DNA of 64,000 nt from Trebouxia sp. TZW2008 (GCA_002118135.1 BDIU01000399.1:292142-356141); one strand, 5' to 3'. Counted from the first letter of the stretch, positions 1 to 12,162 are shown. A program made the numbers and translations. Notes: generated from the sequence alone by a model not told the origin.

Positions 1-1320
1 TGACATGGGTGAAGCATGTGGCTCTGGGGGGTTTGTGCTGAGCCCTGCTGATAGGGGACTTTGGCAGCAGCTGACCAGCTACACCATTACGCCGTGTTGC
101 AGCTTCAGAAAGAGGCAAAGTCTGCACCAAAAGACAGGCGCTAGAGCAACTGCACCTTTCGGCAGGGGTTCATTGCTGTTGAATGCCAAAGCATGCGTAT
201 CAAAGCAAGCATTGGAGCAGTCTTGTGACTGGTGCAGGACCAAGCAGAGCTGTGTATGCAGGTGTCAAGGTATGCATTGTGTCAAGGTATGCATTGTGTC
301 AATCTGAGAGTCTGACGATGCCAGACCATGCGCTTACCTGATGCCTGGCTTGAGCAGCTTGCAACTGTGCCTTCAGTCTTGCAATTGTCCTTCTGTCCTC
401 TTCTGACTTGACCTGAATCAGTGTACTGTTATACAGCAACAAATTGCAGCAGTGCAGCAATAGTGCACTGATATACAGATGCTGCTTGGCAAGATCACCT
501 GGAATGCTGACCGCTGACACACATTCTCCATTCTCATGCTGTCTGCCTGCAACACAATGGCATGCTCCTCTGAAGAGACAATCCAAAGGGGCTGCAGATT
601 GTAGTATTGTGCATGTGATTTGCCTGAGCCAGCATCACAGTGCAGCAGTTGGACTATATGCTGGTAATGCAGAGCCAGATTCTTTGTAAGGAGCCAACTT
701 CCGTTTGATTAGCAATCAAGTTGACAGTATTTCACAGAAGCCTTCCAGGGCAGTCTTCATGCAGCATTGCAGCGTTTGAATTTGAATTTGGCTTGCAGCC
801 TTACCTGAGACTTGCTCAGCCTTTGTTGCTGCTTCAACATGCTGTTTGCTTTGACAATCTCTGCATTCACTGCAGCCGCTCGTTTGGCTTGCTCCAGTGC
901 TCTGTCTTGACACAACTGCCTTTTGGTCTGCTCCTGCTGCAACCTTGCTCTGCAGCACCAACATCAATTACTTGGCACTGTAGATGCTGATCGAAGCCAA
1001 CGTGAATGCCCGACAACAGTGGTTTGTGTTGGCATGATCCTGAGGCTGAACTTTGCGGCAGATACTCACTGTGTCTCCATTAGCTGTAGTTGCAATAGCC
1101 TCAGCTGTGTCTGAAGTTCCTTGTTCGCCGACTGCAGCTGCGCATGCTCCGTATGCGCATTCAGGTCCGAAGACATGAAGCTGAGCTGACCTTGCAGCGA
1201 CCGAAAAGCATTCGCAGAGATCAAGCCTGCATTTCAAATGAAGTTGCTTGGCGGTCTTTCGGGTGTGGGCATAGCCAGCTACCTTCGCACGCGGGTCGCA
1301 GCGCCCGCAAGCTGCGGCAT
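1..1320 (-). CDS. Coiled-coil protein, 3' part cut by the window edge
   Basis: No family was recognised. Three minus-strand exons are readable. The block about 1067-1227 gives a Leu/Gln-rich heptad helix (around LQSANKELQTQLRLLQLQLM). About 805-953 gives a basic Gln/Ala helix (LQQEQTKRQLCQDRALEQAK). Positions 338-412 give VKSEEDRRTIARLKAQLQAA with clean AG and GT borders. Together they predict a long coiled coil, so a structural or scaffold role is an inference. A candidate start at 1320 opens a short basic N-terminus in the CpG-rich divergent promoter shared with argininosuccinate lyase, but the phase from it to the next exon does not fit, so the true start is unresolved. The gene probably continues left of position 1. 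Confidence 0.5.
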
Positions 1321-1660
1321 AGCCTCTTGATACTCAAGCGGCAATCCTAGCGCGTTCATGCAAGACGCTGTGGGTCAAAAATGGCGCAGCGTCACTGACG
1401 CAGCATGCCTGCAGATGGCGGACTTGAGCGGGGTCCTTACTCAACTTCCCTTCACGTGAAAAGCGCAAACGGCAGCTTTCTGTTGACTTTTGCGACTTTG
1501 CTTGTGGATTTGCGTTTGTGCGTTGCAGCAGCAATGCAGCTCCCGTCCGCTGTTGCGCAGCAAGGACGGCTGCAGGCAAGCACATTCGGTGCACCGCACT
1601 GTCTGCATCGCCAGTTGACCGCACGGCATGGTCGATTAAGCTCAACTTTGTTCAGACAGG
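1240..1660. promoter_or_regulatory. CpG-rich divergent promoter
   Basis: This short stretch between the minus-strand coiled-coil gene and argininosuccinate lyase is visibly rich in CpG, whereas about 1 kb on either side has few. It also holds the first coding exon of the lyase. I infer a shared, probably unmethylated, bidirectional promoter. I saw no clear TATA box. Confidence 0.5.
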
Positions 1661-4600
1661 TATGGATGCGGATGATGATGCACAAGGTTCAACATGTGGC
1701 GGAAATCAACATTTGGGTGCATGCAGGACCGTTCGAGCCACCGCAGGATGCAAGCACCGGTAAGAGCCGACCAGTGCAGTTTGTTGCTATGCATGGCTTC
1801 TTGCATGGCAAACGCGAGAGTTGCATAGATCATGCTTACATGCTTGCAACTCATCTGCGCCACTCAGATTGGCATGCGAGCCTCCAAGCTGCCCAGAACC
1901 ACAGCATTTCCTCAGCTCCAGTTGCATGTTCTACAGATTCAGGCAGTAGCTGAAGTTCAGCAGACAGAGTCTGCCTCAAGCACCAAAAAGCTATGGGGTG
2001 GCAGATTCACAGGCGCCACTGATCCATTGATGGAAAAGTTTAATGAGTCTTTGCCATTTGACAAGCGCATGTGGCAGGAAGACATTCGGGTACAAGCTGA
2101 TTCATGCTTTCGTCATGCTGTGCATGCTGTGTCGCATGACATGCTGATGAAGATAGTCAGCATGTGACATGTGCAGTTGATACAAAAGCACCCATGACAA
2201 GCGCATGCATCTTGTAAGGACATCACCGCATTCTGACTGCACTGCTAGTCTGAGTACAGACAATCTGATGTAAGGAATATCTTCTCCGATACAAGTGCAA
2301 CTGTTACATCAGGGAAGTACAACAGGTTCTTGTTGTGAGAACACTCATAGTAAGGACAATGCATTGGTAACCAGCCACTGGATTCTGACTGCAGTGGCAC
2401 CTCTGAGTAAGGACAACTTGATATAAGAACAGATTTCTTGGGAACCAAATCAGTCTTTACTAAGAGAAGACACTGTACTCTAAATCTGCAGGGCAGTCAA
2501 GCATATGTGAGGGCTCTACTGAAGGCAGGGGTGGTGACGAAAGAGGAAACAGCTACCATTGTAGAGGGCTTGGACAAGGTTGGTCAGGAATGGCAGAATG
2601 GCAGCTTTGAGATAAAGCAGGGTGACGAAGACATCCACACAGCCAATGAGAGGCGCCTCTCTGAGCTGATTGGATCTGTTGGTGGCAAGTTGCATACAGG
2701 CAGGAGTAGAAACGACCAGGTACCGATCTAAACCAACTGCTCCCTAACACTCTGACTTGACATAATAACATGTGCCATGCACATCAGCCTTACATGTCAG
2801 CACGCATAGCAGCCACACACGTCAGCCACGCACATCAGCTGTGATTCCTGAGGACAATATGTCCAACACTAAATTTCCTTGATCACCTCAGCTGCAACAG
2901 CAAACCCTGTCCAATTGCTTGCTAAATCAAGCCAATGTCATGGCTAAGCTAACAGCTGCTGTCAGATCTGCACATCTTACCCCAGCCAATGTCATAAGGA
3001 TCCTGCAAAAGTGCTTGCAAACCAGCCCTCGTGATACTGCACGCCCATGGGGGAAAATCCTTTTTGCACAACTGCACATACTTCCTTTCGAGTGCCATGC
3101 TGGTGTCGTTACTCGATGAGCAGCTGCAGATGCTAAAGCTGATTGCTCTGCCATTGCGAAAGAAAGCAAAGAAGCAAAAGCAGAAAGCGAAGCCAAAGAA
3201 CAAATGAAGCAAGAGCATCTTTCTGCAGGTGGCCACTGATACCAGACTATGGCTGCTGAACAAGCTGAAAGAAGTAAGAGCCTCCCTAGCAGACCTCATC
3301 CGAGCCTCTGTAGCCAGGGCAGAGCAAGATGTGGATGTGCTTATGCCTGGCTTCACACACTTACAGCCTGCCATGACAGTAAGGTGGAGTCATTGGCTGT
3401 TGGGTCATGCTGCAGCCTGGCAACGAGATGACATGCGCCTCAGAGACTTGATGCCAAGGGTGGCCATGCTGCCACTAGGGTCAGGTGACAACTTTTGCTT
3501 TTTCCACGTTTTGAGTATGAGAGTTGCTTGCTACATGAATGCAATGAAAAAGCACAATAGCGATCAGAGCTGACGACCGTTTCATCCCTTTCATTTATAT
3601 ACATGGCAGCAGCTTAGCATATGTAACTGGCTGCTGAGTCATGCTGCTGCCTGGCAACAACATGACACGCGCCTCAGAGACCTCACGCCTTGAGTGGGCA
3701 TGCTGCCTCTAGCATCAGGCAACCGTTCATGTCGTGATTCCACATGCATAGCAGCAGCCCCCCTGTGACTTTATGGTGAAGCTATTGGCTGCTGGGCCAT
3801 GCTGCTGCTGGGCGAAAAGACGACCTGCACCTGAGGGACCTCATAAACTGGGTGGCCACGCTGCCTCTAGCATCAGGTAACACTTCATGTCATAACTCCA
3901 CATGCAAAGCAGCAGCCTGTCATGACAACACGATGGAGTCACTGGTTGCTGAACGACGCTGCTGCCTGGCAACAATATAGCATGCGCCTCAGAGACTTCA
4001 TGCCTTGAGTGTCCATGCTGCCTTTAGCATCAGGTAAAACTTCATGTTATGAATACTCATGCAAAGCAGCAGCCTGCCATGACAAAATGGTGAAGTCACT
4101 GGTTGCTGAAAGACGCTGCTGCCTGGTCACAATATAGCATGCGCCTCAGACACCTCTTGCCTTGAGTGGCCATGCTGCCTCTAAGCTCAGGCAACTGTTC
4201 ATATTATGATTCCACATGCATAATAGCAGCCCGCCATGACAGTGTCGTGAAGCTTTTGGCTGCTGGGCCATGCTGCTGGCTGGCAACAATATAGCATGCG
4301 CCTCAGAGACCTCTTGCCCCGAGTGGCCATGCTGCCTCTAGGCTCAGGCAACAGGTCATGTCATGATTCCACATGCATAGCAGCAGCCCGCCATGACAGT
4401 GTGGTGAAGCTATTGGCTGCTGGGCCATGCTGCTGCTGGGCAAAAAGATGAGCTGCACCTGAGGGACCTCATCACCCGAGTGGCCGCGCTGCCTCTAGCC
4501 TCAGGCAACTGTTCATGTCATGATTCCACATGCATAGCAGCAGCCCGCCATGACAGTGTGGTGAAGCTATTGGCTGCTGAGCCATGCTGCTGCCAAGCAA

Positions 4601-7600
4601 AGCAATGGTGTGTGCCTGCAAGACTTGATGCCTAGAGTGGCCATGCTGCCTCTTGTCTCAGGTAACACTGTCATCCCTTCAATCTGGTGACAATCTTACA
4701 GCATGTCATGCCAACGGGGTTACACGGCAGCAGCTTAGCATATGACATGGGCTGCTGCGTCATGCTGCTGCCTGGCAATGGGATGACATGCGGATGCAAG
4801 ACCTCATGCCCAAAGTGGCCATGCGGCCTCTTGGCTTGGGTAACAAGCCCATGTCTGGGATTCAGTGACAAGTTGAAAGCATGTCCTGCCGATGGATATA
4901 CATGGCGGCAGCTTAGCATGTAACACTGGCAGCTGAGTCATGCTGCTGCCTGGCAATGGAACGACATGCACCTGAGGGACTTGATGCCTAAAGTGGCCAT
5001 GCTGCCATTAGCCTCAGATGGATTGCAGGAGGTACCTCTGTGCCTCTTGCTGTACACCTGAAGCTAATGGCAGCACGGCCAGGTACAGAGGTCCCTCTTG
5101 CTTGCATACACAAGACTTGTGCCACTTGTGCTCAAGGCAGAAGCCTGCAAAAGTTACATAGGCATCACGTTGGACACTTTGCAATGCAAATGAAGTGCTG
5201 CCGTCCAGGTGCATTGGCAGGCAACCCTTTGCGGGTGGACAGGGAGATGATTGCTGGAAAGCTAGGCATCTACAGCGGCATCTGCCCCAACTACACGAAC
5301 ATACTCAGTGACAGAGACTTTGTGACTGTTGACAATTGTACAATACAAAGATGGTCTTATCTCTGTGCAGGTGCACCAGTAGGAAACCCTTTTGGACGGA
5401 GAGATGTTTGCTGAAGAGCTAGGGTCCTACGGCAGCATCTGCCTCAACTCCATGGACGTAGTCAGTGCCAGAAACTTTGTGACTTTGGGCAAATGTGGAA
5501 ACCCGAGACAAATGTCGTTCATGTGCAGGTGCAATAACAGAAAGCCCTTTCGGGTAGGTAGGGAGATGAATGTTGAAGAGCTAGGCTTCTACAGCGGTAC
5601 CTGCCCTCACCCTGGCGACATAGTCAGTGACAGAGACTTTGGGACTTCTAATAGCCGACAGTTGTGCATGAACAATAGGTGACTTCTGTTCCTGTCCAGG
5701 TGCATTGGCAGGCAACCCTTTTGGCGTGGACAGAGAGATGATTGCTGAAGAGCTAGGGTCCTACGGCGGCATCTGGCCCAACTCCATGGACGTAGTCAGT
5801 GCCAGAGACTTTGTGACTATGGGCAGTTGCGCAAAACAGAAACGATTGTTGTTCGTGTGCAGGTGCATTGGCAGAAAGCCCTTCCGGGTAGGTAGGAAGA
5901 TAATTGCTGAAGAGCTAGGCTACAGCGGTATCTGCCCTCACCCCGGCGACATAGTCAGTGACAGAGACTTTGGGACTTCTGATAGCTGACAGTTGTGCAA
6001 AAACCAAAAGTGACTGCTATTCCTGTGCAGGTGCATTGGCGGGCAACCCTTTTGGGGTGGACAGGGAAATGATTGCTGAAGAGCTAGGCTTCTACGGCGG
6101 TATCTGCCCCAACTCCATGGACGCTGTCAGCGACAGAGACTTTGTGATAGAAACGCTCTTCTTCTGCTCGCTGCATCTGGTGCACCTCAGCAGATGGGCA
6201 GAGGACCTCATCATATACAGCAGTGGCGCCTTCAAATACGTGCAGTGTAGCGACGCCTATGCAACAGGTGAACTGATGCATCAAACACACTTACTGCAGT
6301 GATCCTATGCAACAAGTGGCTGTCCATTAGCTACTGCTTGCTCTGTGCAACGGAGACACACTAGTGTTGTTACAACTGCTTTGCGACAGAGATGCTCTTC
6401 TTCTGCTCACTGCATCTGATTCACCTCAGCAAATGAAAACAGGGTCTCATCATATACAGCAGCAGAGCCTTCGAATACATGCAGTGTAGCGACGCCAATG
6501 CAACAGGTGAGCTTCTGCAGAGTGTTACTTTGAGCAGGAGGCGTCACGATGCATGCTCATGTCAACACAACCTGAATGATGGGAGTGATGCCTTCAAATA
6601 CGTGGAGTGTAGAGCCGCCTATGCAACAAGTGGGTCCCTGCAACTTACTGCTGTGAGCAGAAAGGGCACAATGGTGACATCATCTGTGACGAATGCTTTG
6701 TGACAGAGACATTCTTCTTCTCCTGCTCACTGCATCTGGTGCACCTCAGCAGACGGGCAGAGGACCTCATCAGGTACAGCAGCGGCGCCTTCAAATATGT
6801 GCAGTGTAGTGGCGCCTATGCAACAGGTGACTTCTGCAGGGTGCTGGTCTGAGTGCATGCTGATGTCATAATTACTGTTGTGGCTGGGGAGGCAAAGTTG
6901 CTGGAAAGGCAGTGGCATGCTTGCTTTGGACACAGTACAAACAGTTCTGGAAATGGTGCTGATTGCTTTGCTTCAGCTGTATTTGCCACACACTGGTTTC
7001 CAACAAACAGTGAAGCTCTCACAAACGTGCAATATAGCAAGCACCCAAAGCTCAGTTTGGCATGCCCAGTAGAAGTGCGTTGCAACAACGGCAACTGCCC
7101 TGTGGACCTGCATTCGCAATGCAGTTCAGAGTCTGATTCCCAAGGTTGAAATTCAATCACACGCTACTATTGTCTTCGCCACCCTGTGATGCATTGCAGT
7201 ATTTTCATGTTGCAGGGTCCAGCCTGATGCCCCAGAAGAAGAACCCAGATGCCCTAGAATTGATCAGGGGCAAGGCCGGCCGCCTGCAGGGCAATCTATC
7301 AGGGCTATTAGCCGTCATGAAATCAGCCCCCACGACCTACAACAAGGACTTTCAAGAAGCCTGGGAGCTTATGTTTGACAGCGTGGATACCGCCTTTGAC
7401 TGCATACGCATCTCCACTGGAGTCATCTCTACCATCAAGATCAATCCTGACCGCATGCTGGCGGGTCTGTCTGCCGACATGCTGGCAACAGACTTGGCTG
7501 AGTACCTTGTGCGCAAAGGCAAGGCTGCTGTCAAAACTTTTATGTGCTGTTCCTGTGACCTTGTGCTTGCAATGCTCCGGCAAGTCTGATGCATATGCTA

Positions 7601-8992
7601 TTGCCTTTGAATGCACACGCATCTCCACTGATGTCATCTACCATCAAGATCAATCCTGATTGCATGATGGCTGGCTTGTCTGCTGACATGCTAGCATCAG
7701 ACTTAGCCGAGTACCTTGTGCGCAGAGGTTGTTTCATGACTGCATACACATACACATCTCAACTGGGGTCATCTCTACCATCAAAATCAACCCTGACCGC
7801 ATGCTGGCGGGGCTTTCTGCTGACATAGGACCTTGCTGAGTATCTTGTGCACAAGGTGGAGCTGCTGTAAGGCTGCGTATGCATTTCCACCTTGTTGTCA
7901 GCAAAAGTGGTGTAGTTGCCCAGCAGCCGTAACGTCATGGCCGACAGATAGGTGCATGCGCTTTGCATCTGTCTTGCTTTGCTGGCAGCGTGTGCTGTGC
8001 CAATCAGTGTCCACCATGAATGGCATGTAAAAGGGCGAGGCTTCCAAGGGAAAAACAATCTATGCCGTTGAGCGTCATAACAGGACCCTTTGTCCATGGA
8101 GGCAGCCCAGGACTGCTGCTCTAGAGCAGCAAACAGCAGAAAGTTGACCTGTGGGGTTCAGCCCAGGCTTCCAATGCAGCAGCAATGTTGCGCATGCATA
8201 CATGTCCATGCTTGCAATGACACCATTGGAATCTATCAGATAAGTTTGTGACCCGCGTGTATGCAGCATGTTGTTGTGCTTGTGCCTTTCAGCAAGGCTT
8301 ACAGCTTGATCTGTGTGGTACAGGCGTGCCTTTCAGGGAAACTCACCACATTTCAGGAGCTGCTGTGAAGCTGGCTGAAGACAAGAATTGCCAGCTGTCA
8401 GACCTGAGCACACAGGACCTTCAAGGCATTAACAAACTATTTGAAGATGATGTGCAAGCAGTCTGGGACTTCAACAGGTGAAACAGAGCTGACACCCCAG
8501 AGCTACTGCTGCATGCATATTAAGCAGCACAGTAGGGCAATGCTCTGAGCATGCAATTGTATGGATGGCAATTCAATTGTAAATGTGCAACCTTGGCAGG
8601 TTTCATTCTGTACACATTGCATCACACTGCGCCCTTGCTGCAAAGACCACAATCAGTGCTGCATCGATGCATTGCCAAACTCTGATGATAAACATCTGAC
8701 GAGTGCATTGCAAACATCTGGCCAATGCATAGTAAACATCTGATCAATGCATGGTAATCATGTGATCTGCTAGATTGTTGGCATGCCCTTGCAGCACATG
8801 CACATTCCCACTTGTGAGGTCACTCTGCTGTGTTTTAGCATGCAACACAGGGTTGATGGTCACTTGTGTGAACGCATGTATGTACTTTGTAGGTCAGCTG
8901 AGATGCGAGATACAGATGGAGGTGCCAGCAAGCGATCAGTGCTACAGCAGGCTGACAAATTTAAAGCATACTTGAGCAACGAAGGCATTTGA
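1534..8992 (+). CDS. ARG7: Argininosuccinate lyase, plastid-targeted
   Basis: Argininosuccinate lyase cleaves argininosuccinate to arginine and fumarate, the last step of arginine synthesis, and is plastidial in green algae. Eight exons join in phase: 1534-1659, 1937-2089, 2492-2719, 3229-3484, 6031-6267, 7216-7518, 8324-8477, 8893-8992, giving 518 aa. Residues 1-42 look like a Ser/Arg-rich transit peptide. The conserved start [14 protein letters not shown] follows, then HTGRSRNDQ near 161-169, PGFTHLQPA, and the fumarase/lyase signature [12 protein letters not shown] at 334-345, which carries the catalytic serine loop. The C-terminus [14 protein letters not shown] is family-typical. Intron 6 starts with GC (7519-7520). 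Introns 4, 5 and 6 hold tandem arrays of dead exon copies, yet the true exons are intact, so the gene is probably active. The symbol is the Chlamydomonas name. Confidence 0.95.
2210..2477 (+). repeat. Dispersed TAAGGACA element, copy 1
   Basis: Lies in intron 2 of argininosuccinate lyase, ending 14 bp before the exon 3 acceptor. It shares with the copies near 32.9, 38.9 and 50.1 kb the core TTCTGACTGCAGTGGCACCT, the motif GTAAGGACAA, and the right end AAGAGAAG.CACTGTA. A partial second left portion (2213-2300) makes this copy longer than the others, as if nested or partly duplicated. No coding capacity. Confidence 0.7.
3600..5010 (+). repeat. Tandem array of about nine decayed copies of exon 4 end plus splice donor
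   Basis: Fills the first half of intron 4 of argininosuccinate lyase. Units of roughly 155-180 bp each contain a recognisable copy of the 3' end of exon 4 (the part coding [20 protein letters not shown]), the following CTCAGG donor, and some intron. Copies start near 3621, 3775, 3930, 4085, 4245, 4405, 4560, 4740 and 4920. Stops, frameshifts and lost codons make them non-coding. Copies at 4230-4600 are closer to each other than to the real exon, suggesting later local amplification. Confidence 0.9.
5205..6030 (+). repeat. Tandem array of five copies of exon 5 start plus acceptor
   Basis: Five copies of the 5' part of exon 5 (coding [19 protein letters not shown]), each preceded by a CAG acceptor, lie upstream of the true exon at 6031. 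They start near 5211, 5373, 5528, 5700 and 5859. Copies 1 and 4 remain open. Copies 3 and 5 carry an in-frame TAG after the Pro-Phe codons, and copy 2 has a frameshift. Copies 3 and 5 share a variant middle (CCTCACCC.GGCGACATAG) not seen in the others, so the array grew partly as a two-copy unit of about 330 bp. Confidence 0.9.
6368..6840 (+). repeat. Three decayed copies of exon 5 end plus donor
   Basis: In intron 5 of argininosuccinate lyase, three partial copies of the 3' half of exon 5 (coding around [19 protein letters not shown] to SDAYATG) lie near 6385-6510, 6575-6635 and 6700-6830. The first and third retain the CAACAGGTGA donor context. The first contains an in-frame stop after the Ser codon of HLS. 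The middle copy is truncated. Confidence 0.85.
7590..7865 (+). repeat. Two decayed copies of exon 6 end plus donor
   Basis: In intron 6 of argininosuccinate lyase, two copies of the 3' end of exon 6 (coding [19 protein letters not shown] and AEYLVRKG) follow the real one, near 7596-7729 and 7735-7858. The first has lost two bases in the ISTIK codons and so is frameshifted. It ends in a canonical GT donor, whereas the functional exon uses a GC donor at 7519. Confidence 0.85.
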
Positions 8993-9681
8993 CGACTTAC
9001 ACTGGGCCAGCATAATATCACTTGACTTGAGCGTGGGATGACAGCCACGGCGCTAACAGCCCTTGAAGCCGCAATGCGTGACTGCCGATGCACACATTCA
9101 CTCCTGCTCGGTCATCAGCCAAGCGGAAATGAATGTCGGAAAAGGCCTTTGCCATTTACAGTGCTTACACAGCAAGTTGAGAGACAATGCTGCTACCCTA
9201 TGTTCTAGGAGGCATGACATACATGCGAAGGTTGAGCAATCCAAAATTGTACTGCTTCACGGCAGCTTAAGGCCTGAAGCTCACAGGCTCACAAGACATA
9301 CGCCGTGTGTGACAAAATATGAATACTTGACTTTGCCGTAAAGCACCTCACAAACAGTCCTTACTGTAAAAGCACCATACATCAGTATGAACAAATTCAG
9401 CTTGCAAATCTCGTTCGAAGGTCTGCCATCACTTCAGCTCTTCATAAGTAAAACCAAATGCTTGCAGGGATTTAAAAACTCCCACTGTCACAACCGCATC
9501 AGGGCAAAATGATTTGTGACAGCTTGTATCTATTGCCTACATCACCTGCCCTCAATTCCTCGTCAGCAGCTGCCACATCTGTGGTCATGAGCATTTGTGA
9601 GCAGCCTATGCGCCTGACTGCATCTCAGTGTAACATCATCAGCTAATATAGATATGCCCCGTTCGTTGGCAAAACCATGAC
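8993..9681. other. Convergent intergenic region
   Basis: The 3' ends of argininosuccinate lyase (+) and the cathepsin gene (-) face each other here. I see no coding sequence. TGTAA, the usual green-algal polyadenylation signal, occurs near 9366. Confidence 0.5.
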
Positions 9682-11405
9682 CTAGGCAATGCTGAGTTGA
9701 GGCCTTGAGTGATTCCTGGGGATGAGACCATACATTGACCCGACCAAGTCACCCTCACGCACTTGCTCCTCAAGTTTGTACTCAGGCTCAGCATACCAGC
9801 AGTCACCACTCTCAATCTGCAGATTGTTAACACCCTTCTCCAATTTGAAGAAGCCAAGCTCTCCCCAGAAAGTACCTACAGCATGCATGAAATGTTGTCT
9901 CGAATAAATGCCATGAAACCAATCATTATGAACCAGCTCTGTGTATGCAGAGTCAACACAAGCGTATAGCTGAATTATGCAATGCCCAACAGGACACCAG
10001 TGGGTCCTTATCCGATTGGATGCCAGAGCATGCAAGCACAGCTTGACATGTGCTCTTGCAGCAACAACAGAAGAGAACACAGCCACAAACTTCAAGCACA
10101 GCATACAACATACCAAAAGTGCAGCATGCTGTGCAGCATTTGCATCAGCTTATGTCTCAGTCAAGTCAGAGACGCTCTGATGCCCACATGACCTTGGAGT
10201 CTCCTTCACTATATAAGCACTTGAAAACTCACCCCATGAGTTGCGAATGTGCCAGAAGTCCTTGCCATCTTCATGTCCCCAGCCAACAACTTCCACATCA
10301 TGGTCAACATCGGTAGCATTGTCCTTGTCAGTCCACACACCGCCAGTATAGTTGAAGATGAAGTCATCTGGGCAGGCAATGCTGCAAGTGATGGGACCAC
10401 GCTGCATGATCTCTGACATCATGCCTGCATCGAACTCATTTGTCAGCAATGTCTAGGAGCCCACATCAATGTTGAGCTTTACAACATGGCAGTTGCATGC
10501 TGCTTGTGTTTTCAACCTGAGCTTTTGGACATGTGGGCAGTCACATACTGCTTGTGCTAAAGACACTAAACAGGACCTTGACTTAGCTACAAGATGTGCA
10601 AGCTACTTCCTCATTTGAATGGAGGGTTGAAAACCACATGCATCCAGCGTGGCGCTCAACAGCTTAAGGGTCCCATGCATGCAGAAGCTGGCTCACACAT
10701 GTGTGCTATGATGCAAATTCCAAGAGTAAAGATGCATTATCATCCGTCGTGTCAATTGGTGTGCATACCGTGGACATTAGAGGGCTCAATTCTGCCCCAG
10801 CGCTTCAGCTTGTATATGACAGGCTCCTTGACAGCCCAGCACTCTCCAGGGTCTGTTTCATTGTTAGAGTTGCAATTACGGCACCGTGCGTTGTCTGGAC
10901 ATTGCTTAAGACCCTCTGGGAACACATGGTGATCTGTGGCTGTGTAGATCATACAGCTCTCGTCTGGCAGGCCGTACTTTGTCATGTAGCCAAACATGTC
11001 AAAGACATCTCCACCGTTGCAGCCATCACCATATCCATGGTAGGCAGCACAGTTCAGCAGAGCCTGGCGGGACAGCATCACATCTGGTCCAAGGCCTTTC
11101 TTGGCAATCTTCAGTCTGTCCTGGACCATGTGGGTGCTGCCGTGAGCCCAACACGACCCGCAGTATATTGGGATGTGCTGATTCCACGAAGGTGTGCATA
11201 GGTTGTCAGCGCCATTGCTACACCAGCTGAAGTGCTTAGGCAGTCTGTCCAAGTCAATCAGAGGTGCAGGCAAGTGGTTGTGATACTGCGAGGCTTCGAG
11301 TGTGTTGCCTTTGTGTCCATGATTGCGTCCATGCACGCAGCTCAGTACAGTCAGCGTGGCCAGCAGGCCTAACAAGCTTCGCCACTGCAGGGGTGCACAC
11401 GTCAT
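9682..11405 (-). CDS. Cathepsin X/Z-type papain-family cysteine peptidase
   Basis: A lysosomal/vacuolar or secreted papain-family (C1A) peptidase. Three exons, 10776-11405, 10233-10452 and 9682-9875, give 347 aa. Residues 1-26 form a signal peptide, and a second ATG 60 nt upstream (11465) is a less likely start. The short pro-region and the cathepsin X mini-loop HIPIYCGSCWAHGS (H77-I-P79, catalytic C85) identify the subfamily, which in animals is a carboxypeptidase. The catalytic His lies in VDHDVEVVGWG and the Asn in IRNSWG. Many cysteines match the family disulfides. Exon 1 is drawn to end at a weak AAT|GTCCAC donor because that keeps phase; a stronger CACG|GTATGC site eight bases later would break it. 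That junction is the one uncertainty. Confidence 0.9.
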
Positions 11406-12162
11406 CGTGAAAGACAGCGTCTGCGGTGTAGCCGCCCACACACCGGCAGTGCTCAGAGCATACAACGCCTTAGCTTAGAACTTCACAAAACAAAAAGTTT
11501 GAAACTTGCGTTCGTGTGATCTCCGTCAAACAAGTTCAGTGCCGCTTACCAAAAGCCGTGACTGCGCAACGGGCTGGGGTTCAAAATTTCAAGTGCAAAC
11601 CCTATTGAAGCCCTTGCAAGCCATCAGGACTGCACAGCTGCATGCTCGGCAACAGGGCGGCAGTACCATCAACGTGCGCATGCGTCATTGACAGCTCAGA
11701 AGTCGAGTGAAGTCAGGTTTACACATTACCACAGCGTGGGGTGCATCCATTCATGTGTATTGCCCTGTTTACCGTCATGGCATGTATAGCTGCAAATTTA
11801 ATGGATCCGCTGTGCATATAGATCACCGGCACTGATCTGTAAGTTGGCAAATTGAGCATGATAGTACACTCTCAGATGCAGCTACAAGTTGAACATCAAA
11901 ATCGACATAGCAAATGTACACCGACTCTTCAACAATGTAAGTACTGTTGACAAGGCAAGCAGCTACAGTGAAGCCTTGCAGTCTTGCAGATTGACATGAT
12001 AAGCAGGCAGCATAACAACTCGGGCCAAGACTGTGCATCAACATGACAATGGGCAGACAACATTGTAGCCAGGTTGCAAGACTCATTGCATTGCCTGGCA
12101 AGGTCAGATGGCGAATTCGACACTTTGTGCTTGTTCTACACAACATTGCCAGCGGTGTGACG
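11406..12162. other. Intergenic region
   Basis: Between the cathepsin start and the 3' end of the zinc-ribbon gene, both on the minus strand. The part next to 11405 is moderately CpG-rich and probably holds the cathepsin promoter. I see no gene in the rest. The open frame at 11823-12215 (-) has no coding character. Confidence 0.4.

Noticed and set aside
3600..6030. Regularly spaced repeats resembling a CRISPR array
   Set aside because: Units are 155-180 bp, diverged, and clearly homologous to the adjoining exons and splice sites of a eukaryotic gene; no short identical repeats with unique spacers.
9639..9857. 72-codon minus-strand frame over the cathepsin 3' end
   Set aside because: It is an out-of-frame shadow of cathepsin exon 3, which accounts for the region.
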